From IMG/VR virus record IMGVR_UViG_3300009702_000039, positions 1 through 43,911 of that record: a stretch of 43,911 nucleotides of DNA. The stretch is one strand, 5' to 3'. Below, piece after piece: positions 27,975 to 36,900 of this stretch. The DNA is from a virus. Both the position numbers and the translations under genes were made by a program. Positions within the stretch are counted from its first letter, which is position 1; every line of letters starts with the position of its first letter. The notes under the pieces are model-generated. The model ran no database searches. It was given only the letters and a program-made list of their open reading frames with translations, and had not been told where the DNA came from.

Positions 27975-28265
27975 ATGGCAAAATGTGTATATGAAGTTAC
28001 TGAGAAGACATTCTTCGGAGGTATTCTTTATGAACCAAATGGCAAGCGGCCATATATCGTGACTGAGGAGCCACTGAAGAAGGTGCCTGCTCATCTCAAG
28101 CTACTCAGGAAAAAGGCTGAAGTTGACGCTGCGCTGGGTTCTCAATCTGACCCGGAGGCCAGGCCAAGAAACAGACTGAGCATGAGGCTGAGCTGGCAGC
28201 TCTTGAAGCTGACTCTCGTGGGCCGGAAGAGCTGTAATGGCTCTCACTCCCATCCCCAAGACTGA
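27975..28265 (+). CDS. hypothetical head-region protein, 96 aa, probably frameshifted
   Basis: AAGGAG precedes ATG 27975. The first 58 residues (MAKCVYEVTEKTFFGGILYE, VPAHLKLLRKKAEVDAALGS) look like a real phage protein, but the C-terminal 37 residues are unlike it and run 29 bases into the next gene. In the -1 frame the DNA from 28157 encodes GQAKKQTEHEAELAALEADS then RGPEEL and stops at TAA 28235-28237, which overlaps the next ATG exactly. The original end was therefore probably in the -1 frame, with the shift located between 28151 and 28160. Confidence 0.6.
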   Translation: MAKCVYEVTEKTFFGGILYEPNGKRPYIVTEEPLKKVPAHLKLLRKKAEVDAALGSQSDPEARPRNRLSMRLSWQLLKLTLVGRKSCNGSHSHPQD

Positions 28266-28530
28266 CGATTCGCCAGCGATAGCCGAGGGAGACGCGCATT
28301 ATCCCTATGGCACTGAGTTGCATTTTGATGATGACACTCTCGAAGCTCTCGGTATTGACCTGAAAGCCGGTCAAAAGATGGAGATAAAAGCTGAGGGGTT
28401 TGTCGAGCGTCGCACAGATGAGGCCGAGGAAGGCGAAGAACCTGAGACACATCTTTGTATTCAGCTCACTGCTATTGATGTACAGGCTAAAGGCCCAGAC
28501 AGGGTCTCTGCGTTATATGGCGATGGCTGA
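28237..28530 (+). CDS. capsid staple-like hypothetical protein, 97 aa
   Basis: A 97-residue acidic protein: TELHFDDDTLEALGIDLKAG then QKMEIKAEGFVERRTDEAEE and THLCIQLTAIDVQAKG. The 'L...L.ALG....G......G.V.............LQ.T.' pattern resembles short phage proteins called capsid staples, which brace the head from inside or outside. It overlaps the next gene by one base (TGATGG). The identification is from memory of the pattern. Confidence 0.5.
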   Translation: MALTPIPKTDDSPAIAEGDAHYPYGTELHFDDDTLEALGIDLKAGQKMEIKAEGFVERRTDEAEEGEEPETHLCIQLTAIDVQAKGPDRVSALYGDG

Positions 28531-29192
28531 TGGCATCGGAAGTCGAAATATGTAATCTTGCTCTTGGCAACATTAGAGCAGGAAGCATCAACTCTCTGGA
28601 TGAGTCAGGTCTTCAAGCGGAGACCTGTAAACTACGATACCCGATTGTGCGTGACATGTTGTTGGCTATTGCCGACTGGAACTTTGCTATGCAGTTTGAA
28701 GCGTTGGCTGTGCGTAGTGAAACAATCTTTGGTTGGGTATATGTGTACCAAGTGCCCTCTGACTGTTTACATATTTCCAAGCTACAACTCAACTATGCCA
28801 CTGTCTCAGCAAACGATGTTGCAGGTTCGTCAGCTGTGTCACGCAGGATGGAGTCATATTATCAGCCTGACCTCGACGCGCAGGTGAAATACAAACGGAT
28901 AGCGTTGTCTGATAATACACAGGTGATTCTGGCCAATGATTCTAATCTTCGCGCATGGTATCGTGCCCGGATGACTGACACTACAAGATTCAGTCCTGAG
29001 TTCGTTATGGCCTTGTCATGGCTCCTCGCTGCAGAAATTGCTGTTCCAATCGTAGGCTCTGGCGAAGGTCGAGCGTTAAGGAAAGACGCACTTTCTATTT
29101 ACAAGAGTGAGCTTGCGGCAGCTGTATCTTCCAATGAGAATGAGGAATACTCTCCCCCTCCTGAAAGTGAACACGTTCTTGTGAGGTCGTAA
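28530..29192 (+). CDS. tail tubular protein A-like head-tail adaptor
   Basis: A 220-residue protein. MASEVEICNLALGNIRAGSI and CKLRYPIVRDMLLAIADWNF match the N-terminus of the T7 gp11-type tail tubular/adaptor family ('A.....I...AL..I......L.........C...Y...RD..L....W.FA'), followed by WVYVYQVPSDCLHI. Such proteins form the ring between portal and tail nozzle. It starts at ATG 28530, overlapping the previous stop, and its own stop overlaps the next start. Confidence 0.75.
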   Translation: MASEVEICNLALGNIRAGSINSLDESGLQAETCKLRYPIVRDMLLAIADWNFAMQFEALAVRSETIFGWVYVYQVPSDCLHISKLQLNYATVSANDVAGSSAVSRRMESYYQPDLDAQVKYKRIALSDNTQVILANDSNLRAWYRARMTDTTRFSPEFVMALSWLLAAEIAVPIVGSGEGRALRKDALSIYKSELAAAVSSNENEEYSPPPESEHVLVRS

Positions 29193-30049
29193 TGGCCGAA
29201 GTTATTCAAGCAAGCTTTACGTCAGGCGAACTGGCCCCTGGTCTTCGTTCTCGTGTAGACCTTGCCAAATATGCTACGGGCCTCGCCCTATGTGAGAACT
29301 TCATCATCAAAGCGCAGGGTGGTGCTTATAGTCGCCCGGGAACCCGGTTTGTAGATGAGGTGGGTGACAGCACCAAGGTTGCTCGACTCATCCCATTCAA
29401 GTTCAATTCGACACAGAATTATGTCCTTGTGTTTGAAGACCTGAAAATGAGGGTAGTCCGTGATGGGGCATATATCCTATCGGGTGGCACACCTTATGAA
29501 ATCACCACTCCGTACACTGAAGCAGAGCTGAGTTATCTCGTGTTCGCTCAGGATGCTGATGTGATGACCATCACTCACCCGAGTCATGACCCTTATGACC
29601 TTGGCCGGGTGACTGAGACGAACTGGACTCTTACACTCACAGGGTTCACCCCTTCTGTTGTTCCTCCGGCTACAGGCCCGGTATTGACAATTGTTGGGAC
29701 AGGCGCGGGCAGCTATAACAAGAATTATACATATGTGGTCACAGCAGTCGACGCCGATGGGGTAGAATCTGTTGCTTCAGCTTCCAGCACTCTCAACACT
29801 CCCTCGTTGTCGACGACTGCGGGCATACACTTGTCATGGCCTGCTGTGATAGGTGCTGACCATTATCGAATATATAAAGACCCGTCGAATGGAACTGGTG
29901 TGTATGGGTGGATTGGTAACTCTACTGTTACGACATTTGAAGATTACAACGTGGCCCCGGTTACCAGTGATGCTCCACCACAGGCGAGAACCCCGTTCGC
30001 AGGAGCAGATAACAAACCGTCATGTGTCGGATATTATCAGCAGCGGTAG
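29192..30049 (+). CDS. tail nozzle/tail tubular B-like protein, part before an in-frame amber
   Basis: Codes for 285 residues: MAEVIQASFTSGELAPGLRS, ENFIIKAQGGAYSRPGTRFV and IPFKFNSTQNYVLVFED are typical of the large podophage tail protein often called tail tubular protein B-like. A fibronectin-like insert follows (TYVVTAVDADGVESVASAS). The frame meets TAG at 30047-30049, after CVGYYQQR, exactly where I expect 'QQRL(I/V)YGGTNNQPQT'. The same frame then stays open to 31276, so the intact product would have 694 residues with the amber at position 286. Confidence 0.75.
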   Translation: MAEVIQASFTSGELAPGLRSRVDLAKYATGLALCENFIIKAQGGAYSRPGTRFVDEVGDSTKVARLIPFKFNSTQNYVLVFEDLKMRVVRDGAYILSGGTPYEITTPYTEAELSYLVFAQDADVMTITHPSHDPYDLGRVTETNWTLTLTGFTPSVVPPATGPVLTIVGTGAGSYNKNYTYVVTAVDADGVESVASASSTLNTPSLSTTAGIHLSWPAVIGADHYRIYKDPSNGTGVYGWIGNSTVTTFEDYNVAPVTSDAPPQARTPFAGADNKPSCVGYYQQR

Positions 30050-31276
30050 ATTTATGGTGGTACAAACAACCAACCTCAGACTATATTCACCACTGAGACA
30101 GGAATCTACAACTCGCTCCGAACCTCATTCCCGACCAAGGACACTGACGCAATCACGTTCACGGTAAAAACGAAACAGGTCAACCCCATCAGACATATTG
30201 TTGACATGGAGTCATTGATATTATTCACCGCTGGTGATGAACGACGAGTGACTGAATCACAGGACAACGTATTGACTCCGGCTAGTGCAGGCTCCAAGAC
30301 TCAGTCTACCAACGGCATCTCAGCAACTGTCGCACCTGTCGTGGTGAACAGTACCATTTTGTATGTTCAGGAGAAGGGAGCCAGAGTTCGTAATCTGGAC
30401 TATGACCTTACTGCCGGTATCAGTGGCAAATATACAGGCTCTGATTTATCCATCATGGCCAAGCACCTGACCGACGGATACACCATTGTCGCTATGGATT
30501 ATTCCCTTGAACCTGATGGAATCCTGTGGCTTGTTCGCAGTGATGGAGTTCTCCTCGGTCTGACTTACCTGAAGCAACAGAAGGTATGGGGTTGGCATCA
30601 CCACGTAACCAAAGGCAAAGTGGAATCGCTCACGGTAATAAGTGAAGCTGGGCGTGATGCGGTATATATGGTGGTCAATCGTACAATCAACGGAGCTACC
30701 GTTCGATATATCGAGCGACTTGAGCCTCGCATTGTGACCAGCGCAGCTGATGCGTTCTGTGTTGATGCCGGTCTGACATACAACGGTGCCCCGGCGACAA
30801 CCATCAGTGGACTTGACCATCTCGAGGGCGAGAGCGTCGCGGTGCTTGCTGATGGCAATGAAGTAACAGGATTAACGGTGACAGCTGGAGCAATCACTCT
30901 GCCGATAGCTGCATCAATCGTTCACATAGGATTAGCGTATACACCGGTGCTCGAGACTCTTGACCTTGATTCCGGGTCACGATTCAACGCTGTCCGAGGG
31001 AAAGAGGTGAGTGTATCTCATGTCACTCTTGAAGTTGAAGACAGTCGTGGTGGCTGGGTCGGGCCGAGACCAGACGCCGATGGTGATGTAGAAATCATGC
31101 ACGAAATCAAACCTCGATTTGATAGTGATTGGTATGACGCTATTGCATTGCGAACGTTCAAAGAAAACATTGATATTGAGCCAAAATGGTCGAGCGGCGG
31201 TGGCATTAGAATTGAGCAACGTAGCCCTTTACCGATGGGTATTATATCCATCACTCCCCGGTTCGATGTCGGTTAA
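30050..31276 (+). CDS. tail nozzle/tail tubular B-like protein, part after the amber (same frame)
   Basis: Continues in the same frame directly after TAG with IYGGTNNQPQTIFTTETGIY, PTKDTDAITFTVKTKQVNPI and RHIVDMESLILFTAGDERRV, all characteristic of the middle and C-terminal part of the same tail protein. The first internal ATG is at 30206 (MESLILF) but has no Shine-Dalgarno. This half is therefore either made by amber read-through as part of one 694-residue protein or is not made. The end overlaps the start of the following gene by 11 bases. Confidence 0.7.
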   Translation: MYGGTNNQPQTIFTTETGIYNSLRTSFPTKDTDAITFTVKTKQVNPIRHIVDMESLILFTAGDERRVTESQDNVLTPASAGSKTQSTNGISATVAPVVVNSTILYVQEKGARVRNLDYDLTAGISGKYTGSDLSIMAKHLTDGYTIVAMDYSLEPDGILWLVRSDGVLLGLTYLKQQKVWGWHHHVTKGKVESLTVISEAGRDAVYMVVNRTINGATVRYIERLEPRIVTSAADAFCVDAGLTYNGAPATTISGLDHLEGESVAVLADGNEVTGLTVTAGAITLPIAASIVHIGLAYTPVLETLDLDSGSRFNAVRGKEVSVSHVTLEVEDSRGGWVGPRPDADGDVEIMHEIKPRFDSDWYDAIALRTFKENIDIEPKWSSGGGIRIEQRSPLPMGIISITPRFDVG

Positions 31277-31727
31277 GTTCACCCAGCCGACAGAGGAAGC
31301 GATTAACTTCATCGCTGAAAATATGCGAGACGGGGACTTGGTTGAGGTACTGGCATCTGGCATATTTACTGACCCGCTGACAGCGTTGAAATATGCCGTA
31401 GATAATTCTGACTACAGTATCTTGGTGACCGATGAACATGACACCCCGTTAGCGTTGTATGGCATAGCAATCCGCCGGGGAGTCACTGGATTAGGTGTGC
31501 CATGGCTACTCAGTTCGGCGCATGCATTAGACCACAAGCGTGAGTTTCTATTGAATACGCCGACTGTAATCAAAGGAATGCTGGACTTGTGCCCAAGACT
31601 TGTGAATTATGTGCATGTTGAAAACAGAATAAGTATTCGCTGGTTGAAATGGTTGGGGTTCACGATTGAAAAGCCGGTCAAGAATAAGTTGGGCGAAGAG
31701 TTCTGTCGCTTCAGCAAGGAGGTGTAA
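31266..31727 (+). CDS. T7 gp13-like protein, GNAT-like fold
   Basis: A 153-residue protein: MSVKFTQPTEEAINFIAENM, ALKYAVDNSDYSILVTDEHD, LALYGIAIRRGVTGLGVPWL and HVENRISIRWLKWLGFTIEK. This is the pattern of the phage T7 Gp13-type family (a GNAT-like acyltransferase fold without obvious catalysis) placed between tail and internal virion genes. ATG 31266 lies within the end of the previous gene; coupling rather than a Shine-Dalgarno must start it. Confidence 0.7.
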   Translation: MSVKFTQPTEEAINFIAENMRDGDLVEVLASGIFTDPLTALKYAVDNSDYSILVTDEHDTPLALYGIAIRRGVTGLGVPWLLSSAHALDHKREFLLNTPTVIKGMLDLCPRLVNYVHVENRISIRWLKWLGFTIEKPVKNKLGEEFCRFSKEV

Positions 31728-31729
31728 TA

Positions 31730-32314
31730 ATGTGTGACCCGACAATGATGACAGTCATCGCCATTGGCGCTTCAGCTCTTGGAACGGTGCAACAGATGAG
31801 TGCAGCCAGTGACCAGGCAGATGCTCAGAGAGCCAATGCTGCTCGAGTTGACGCTGCCAACAGATATAATGCTCGAGTTCAGGAAAACAAAGCAACTCAG
31901 ATTAGAAACAAAGGTGTTCAGGCAGAGAATGCCCAGCGTAACAAGGTGGCCACTCTCATTGCTAAACAACGGGCAACTACGGCTGCTAATAACAACGTCG
32001 TTGGTATAGGTTCTGCTGCGAACTTGACGAATGATTCTGCTGCGCTTGGCGAAATTGACGCAATGCAGATTAAGACCAACTATCAAAACGACGCTCGGGC
32101 TGTGCTTGACCAATCGAAGTTGGATTCTTACACTGCATCGACTAAGGCAGCCAGCCTACGAGACAACGCCAGTATCACCGAGGCAAAGGGCACTTCTGCT
32201 CTATTGTCTGGTGTTGGTCAGCTCGGTGGGCAGGCTGTTGATGCAGGATGGTTCTCTCCTGACAGTGCAGCCGTTCAGCCTACAGCTACCAATAATGCGC
32301 CTCGGTGGGTCTGA
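31730..32314 (+). CDS. internal virion protein, gp14-like
   Basis: A 194-residue protein with AGGAGG before ATG 31730. An N-terminal hydrophobic stretch (MMTVIAIGASALGTVQQM) is followed by a long Ala/Gln/Asn-rich coiled helix (AANRYNARVQENKATQIRNK, VATLIAKQRATTAANNNVVG), the layout of T7 gp14-type ejected core proteins that insert into the outer membrane during DNA delivery. The end overlaps the next gene by one base. Confidence 0.7.
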   Translation: MCDPTMMTVIAIGASALGTVQQMSAASDQADAQRANAARVDAANRYNARVQENKATQIRNKGVQAENAQRNKVATLIAKQRATTAANNNVVGIGSAANLTNDSAALGEIDAMQIKTNYQNDARAVLDQSKLDSYTASTKAASLRDNASITEAKGTSALLSGVGQLGGQAVDAGWFSPDSAAVQPTATNNAPRWV

Positions 32315-33999
32315 TGCCTGTCGTTAAACAATATGGCCCCTCTCCTCAAGTTGCACAGAAGATTACTGCTACACCGAGGGCAGTAGCTCCTATAACACAT
32401 TTGGAAGATTCATCTGCCATCGGTAGAAACTTCATCAACTTCGGCCAGTCCATCGACGCGATGGGTAAACAGATGGAACAGACAGCAGCAGAGGACGCGC
32501 TGGTCAAGTTCGAGCGTGAGCAGAACAAACTCATGTATGACCCCAACAGCGGGTACATGAACCTGCACGGAAAGGATGCGTATGACGCCGCTTCCGAAAC
32601 CAACAGACATCTTGAGAAATTGAAGAAGACCACACTTGAAGGAGTAAAAGGTGCGCGAGCACAGCGGGCACTATCGAAGGCGATTGATGCGCATATCATA
32701 AACACTCAGCGCAAGGTGTTGGCTCACTCAGCGAAAGGGTTACATGAATGGCAGGCCGGGGTGACAAAGGCAAGGATGAGCATTGCCAATGAGAATGCTG
32801 TAAATAATTGGAAAAATCCACTGGAGTTGAGGAAGCATGTGGCTATTCTTGACAGCACCCTCAATGATAATCTTGACGCTCAGGGAATGAGTGACCCTAA
32901 AATACGTAAGGCTTCTATCAAAGAGGCTCATGAGTCTGTTGCTGTTGCTGCCGTGAAAACTGCTGCATCTTCAAGTTCTGCTGAGGGGTTGAAGGCACTC
33001 AATGACTATGGTGATATGCTCAATGAATCACAGAAGCAGCAGCTCAAGGACAAGATTGAAAGACAGATGAAAGCCGATAAGTCTCGTACTGATTCCACTT
33101 ATGCAATCTCCAAAGCGGACACGATGATACAAGACTTTGCCGGAGACCCTGATAACATTGACCTTGCCGGAGCTGAAAAAGTAATCAACGCTATTCCTGA
33201 TGCCAAGACTCGCAATGCAGTGCGTGGACAGTGGTTGCACCGGGTAAACCAGGTAGTCTCAGAGAAGAAAGCGGAGCGGTCTAATACGGCAGATTTATTC
33301 GTTAAGACTGTCATGAACGGTGGGTCTGTTGCCTCGTTCATTGCTGACCACAAAGATGAGTGGAACGATTTGAAACAGACACAAAAGGACGCGCTCATGG
33401 CAGGAAAGGGGGTTGTAAGCGACCCTTATGTGGTGAACAAATTACAAACGCTCCCTGATGCAGAACTGGCCAAGATTGACATCAACGATGACAGGTTCTT
33501 CGGAAAACTGTCACCGGCAGACAGGTCATCGTTCTCCAAAATGATTAAGAATGCACGAGAAGGCAAGGGTCACTTCTTCGCACGAACCAAAGCCAAGGTT
33601 ATCTCGAACCTGACGACAGAACTCTTCGGGAAAGAGAAGAACTGGGGCAAGAGCAAGCGTGAGCGCGTCGGTGAGTTTATGGTGAACATGCAACGTGAAA
33701 TTGACAGAGCAACCACTGATGCCGGTCATGAGCTTCCCCCGGATGAACTGAACAAAGTCGTACATGAGGCTGTGCGCCCGTTCTTGACTGATAAAGGTTT
33801 CTTTTATGACACCACAGTGGACATAGGTGATGTGAAGCTGCCGGAATTGGCGGCCATGAATAGAGTGCGCCTTCAGATTGGTGACGAGAATGCGCCACTC
33901 ATTGCTGATGTTCGTAAGGAGATGAATGACAGGGGCATTCCTGTTACGTATGAGCGACTTGCCAAAGCGGTCGGTGATGCACTCAAAGGAGGGAAGTAA
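32314..33999 (+). CDS. internal virion (ejection) protein, 561 aa
   Basis: A 561-residue, helix-rich protein: MPVVKQYGPSPQVAQKITAT, DALVKFEREQNKLMYDPNSG, YMNLHGKDAYDAA. 'YM...GKDA...' plus long Lys/Ala helices is typical of the gp15-like ejected core protein of podophages. ATG 32314 overlaps the previous stop. It ends one base into the giant gene. With its neighbours it would form the DNA-ejection channel across the cell envelope. Confidence 0.7.
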   Translation: MPVVKQYGPSPQVAQKITATPRAVAPITHLEDSSAIGRNFINFGQSIDAMGKQMEQTAAEDALVKFEREQNKLMYDPNSGYMNLHGKDAYDAASETNRHLEKLKKTTLEGVKGARAQRALSKAIDAHIINTQRKVLAHSAKGLHEWQAGVTKARMSIANENAVNNWKNPLELRKHVAILDSTLNDNLDAQGMSDPKIRKASIKEAHESVAVAAVKTAASSSSAEGLKALNDYGDMLNESQKQQLKDKIERQMKADKSRTDSTYAISKADTMIQDFAGDPDNIDLAGAEKVINAIPDAKTRNAVRGQWLHRVNQVVSEKKAERSNTADLFVKTVMNGGSVASFIADHKDEWNDLKQTQKDALMAGKGVVSDPYVVNKLQTLPDAELAKIDINDDRFFGKLSPADRSSFSKMIKNAREGKGHFFARTKAKVISNLTTELFGKEKNWGKSKRERVGEFMVNMQREIDRATTDAGHELPPDELNKVVHEAVRPFLTDKGFFYDTTVDIGDVKLPELAAMNRVRLQIGDENAPLIADVRKEMNDRGIPVTYERLAKAVGDALKGGK

Positions 34000-36900
34000 T
34001 GGGGATTGAGAATATCAACTGGGGCGAAGTGTCTCAGATTGGTACCGGTACCGACACCAGTGTCGGCAGCACCAGTGATATGACAGGTCTCGTGCTTGAC
34101 GAGGCGATGAAGAAGAACCCTGACCAGATGGCAAAGGTCAAGAGTTTGTCCAGTAAATCGGGACTTCCTGAGCCAGTGGTCGAAGCTAACCCTGACCAAG
34201 TAGAGCGGGACATTCATATCAATGACATCAACCCGGCCAAGCTGGCTAAAGAAAGCCCCCACACTCACGCGCTGATAAGTGACTATAACTCAGCAACCGT
34301 TGCTTATGATGATACAAAGAAACTGAGTTCGCTTGAAAAGCTGCTCACCCCGGCAGCCTCAGCTGCGCAGGGAACTCTTGGTGTTGAAGAATCACTGCTC
34401 CGCATCCCAAGTGGAGTTGAATCGTCATTCACATATCTGTCCCAACTTCTCGAGAATAAGACAGGACTGCCAGCAGCAGCTGACCCATTGAGAGGGTTGG
34501 AGACTATTGCACGCGGGTATCATCTTGCCCTTGCTCCGCTGACTGACAGATTTCGACAAGCTCAGAAAGTTCTGCCGCAGATAGCCGAACCGTTCAAACG
34601 GGTTGGACTGATGAATCAGAAAGGAGAAGATACGCTTAATTCTGCGATGAAGGGTGACTACGGCCCGATGCTCGATATGTTAACCAATCCAGAAGCGTTA
34701 TCCTCATACGCTGCAAACGCGCTACCGTCGATGATTGTAGCCATGGCTGGTGGTGGGGTGTTTCGCACCACTGCGGCACTTGAGGGTGGTTCTGAACTGT
34801 CCTCTCAGGCACAACATGAAGCTGACACAGGGAAGCCTATATCAGCTCAGGATAAGACACTGGCGTTTACTCAGACCGCTCTTGTCAACGGGCTGCTTGA
34901 AAGGTATGGCATCAATCTGTTCCGCCGATTCCCTATATTTAAGAAGTTCTTCAAACAGGCAGATGAGAAAGGTATTGACCTGAACAAGGTCACTGATGCT
35001 CTTGAATCCAAAGGTGTGAGAGTAAAAGACATCATTGCCGTTGGCCTCGGTGAAGGATTGACTGAGGTTGCTCAACAGTTTAATCAGAACTTGGCAGAGA
35101 AGACGACATACGACCCGAAACAGTCTCTCACCAGCGGAATGCTTCAATCGTTCATTGGCGGGCATCTCGCGGGAACAGTGGCGGGTTCTGCCGGATATGT
35201 TGCGGATAAAGCTCAGCGTAGCAAATACAGGTCTGAGTTAGAACAGCTACAGATTGACAGTGTAAATGCAGCAGCCACTGACTCAAAGACTCGCGCCCGG
35301 TCGCCGGAGACATTTAAGCAGTTTGTAAAGAGTGCGGCGGGTGAACAAAATGTATACATCGCGGCAGGGCCTGTGAAAGCATATCTACAGGAAAAGAGTC
35401 CTGAGGATGTTGCAGCAGACCCTATGTTAAAGTTGATGTCAGACCAGATTGATAACGCCTCCGAACTGGGTGCTGATGTTGTAGTACCGATTGAAGACTT
35501 CGCCACTCATATGGCAGGCACTGAACACTATGACGCGCTACGTGCTCACATGACTCTGAGTCAGGATTCAGTTTCACCGTATCAACAGCAGCAGAAAACA
35601 CAGGAAAATGCAGACGCAACTTTCATCAACAACTTGGTCGAAGAGGCCAACAAGTCTGCCAGTGAATATGTTGAAGCACAGGACATTTACAATACTCATC
35701 GTGACCAGATTATTGACACAGGGCGAATGAGTCCAAAGGACGCCAGCGTCGCTGCTCAACTCTACCCGGCACTGATTACAGTGAAGGCAAAAGAGCTGGG
35801 TAAATCGGTAAAGGACACATATGAGATGTTCGGTCTCACTGTGCGCGGCCCTCAGACAGGTGTTGCTGATACCTTGGCGGCTCATGCTGCCGGGTTCAAG
35901 TTCAACGCTCCAGAGGTTGCCTCTGCGGTTGATACAAACGGTGGCGTAACGCTCAATCGAGACGGTAGCAACTTCACCGGTACCACCGGGTACATCGCCA
36001 CGGTGCGCTCAAAGAACATCGACAATCTCGACAATCTTGAACAGGAGCTGAGTTCATTCCGGAATGAGAATGCCAAGTTACTGGGCTACAACAATGGATT
36101 GGTTGGTGTGTTCAAGCTCAGCGATGGTAGATACAGTCTTGACATGAACGTACATACCAATGACCGGGCTAAGGCTGTCGAGATTGGTAAAAAGAACAAC
36201 CAAGAATCAATTTATGATGTGGCCAATAAGAAAACAATCTCGACGGGTGGCAAGAGCGGCCCGGGGCTTGACTTGGCTCAAGCTGAGAAAATGATGCAAG
36301 ACATAGGAGGCACTTATGACACCGGAACAGGAAGAGGCTCAAGCCTTCAGCAGACGGCAGGAACAACAGAGAACAGCAGCGGGAATGCGCGGGAAGAAGA
36401 TGGCTCACTCCAAGGACTCCCAAGAATCAACGGGGCAGCATCCTCAGAAGCAATAACGAATGTCGCAGAGAAGTACATGGCCGATGCTGGCCTACCATAC
36501 TTCCCTCCGAACAGGTTCGCCCCGGTAGACGAGGAGCGTGCCACCCGGATTGCACAAGCCTATGATGACATGGAGCATGACCCGGCTGACCCTGAAGTGA
36601 AGGCGGCGTATGACGCGCTGATTAAAGAAACAATAGCTCAGTACAACGCAATACTAGACGCAGGTCTGAACATCGAGTTTGTTCCTGAGGGGGTCGAGTA
36701 CCCCTATGAACAGAACCCGAGGATGGCTACTGAGGATGTCACTGACAACAGTCATCTCTGGGTATTTTCCACCCGGGAAGGATTCGGTTCTGATGACACA
36801 TTTGACCCGGTAGACAACCCACTGCTGCAAGAGACCAAGTTCAAGATTTCCGGTCAGACCGCTTTGGTGAATGACTTGTTCAGGGTCGTACATGATTACT

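Noticed and set aside
30047-30049. Genome-wide reassignment of TAG to an amino acid
   Set aside because: Only one in-frame TAG was found, and TAG serves as the natural stop of other genes (terminase large subunit, genes ending at 16112 and 17750), so general recoding is unlikely.
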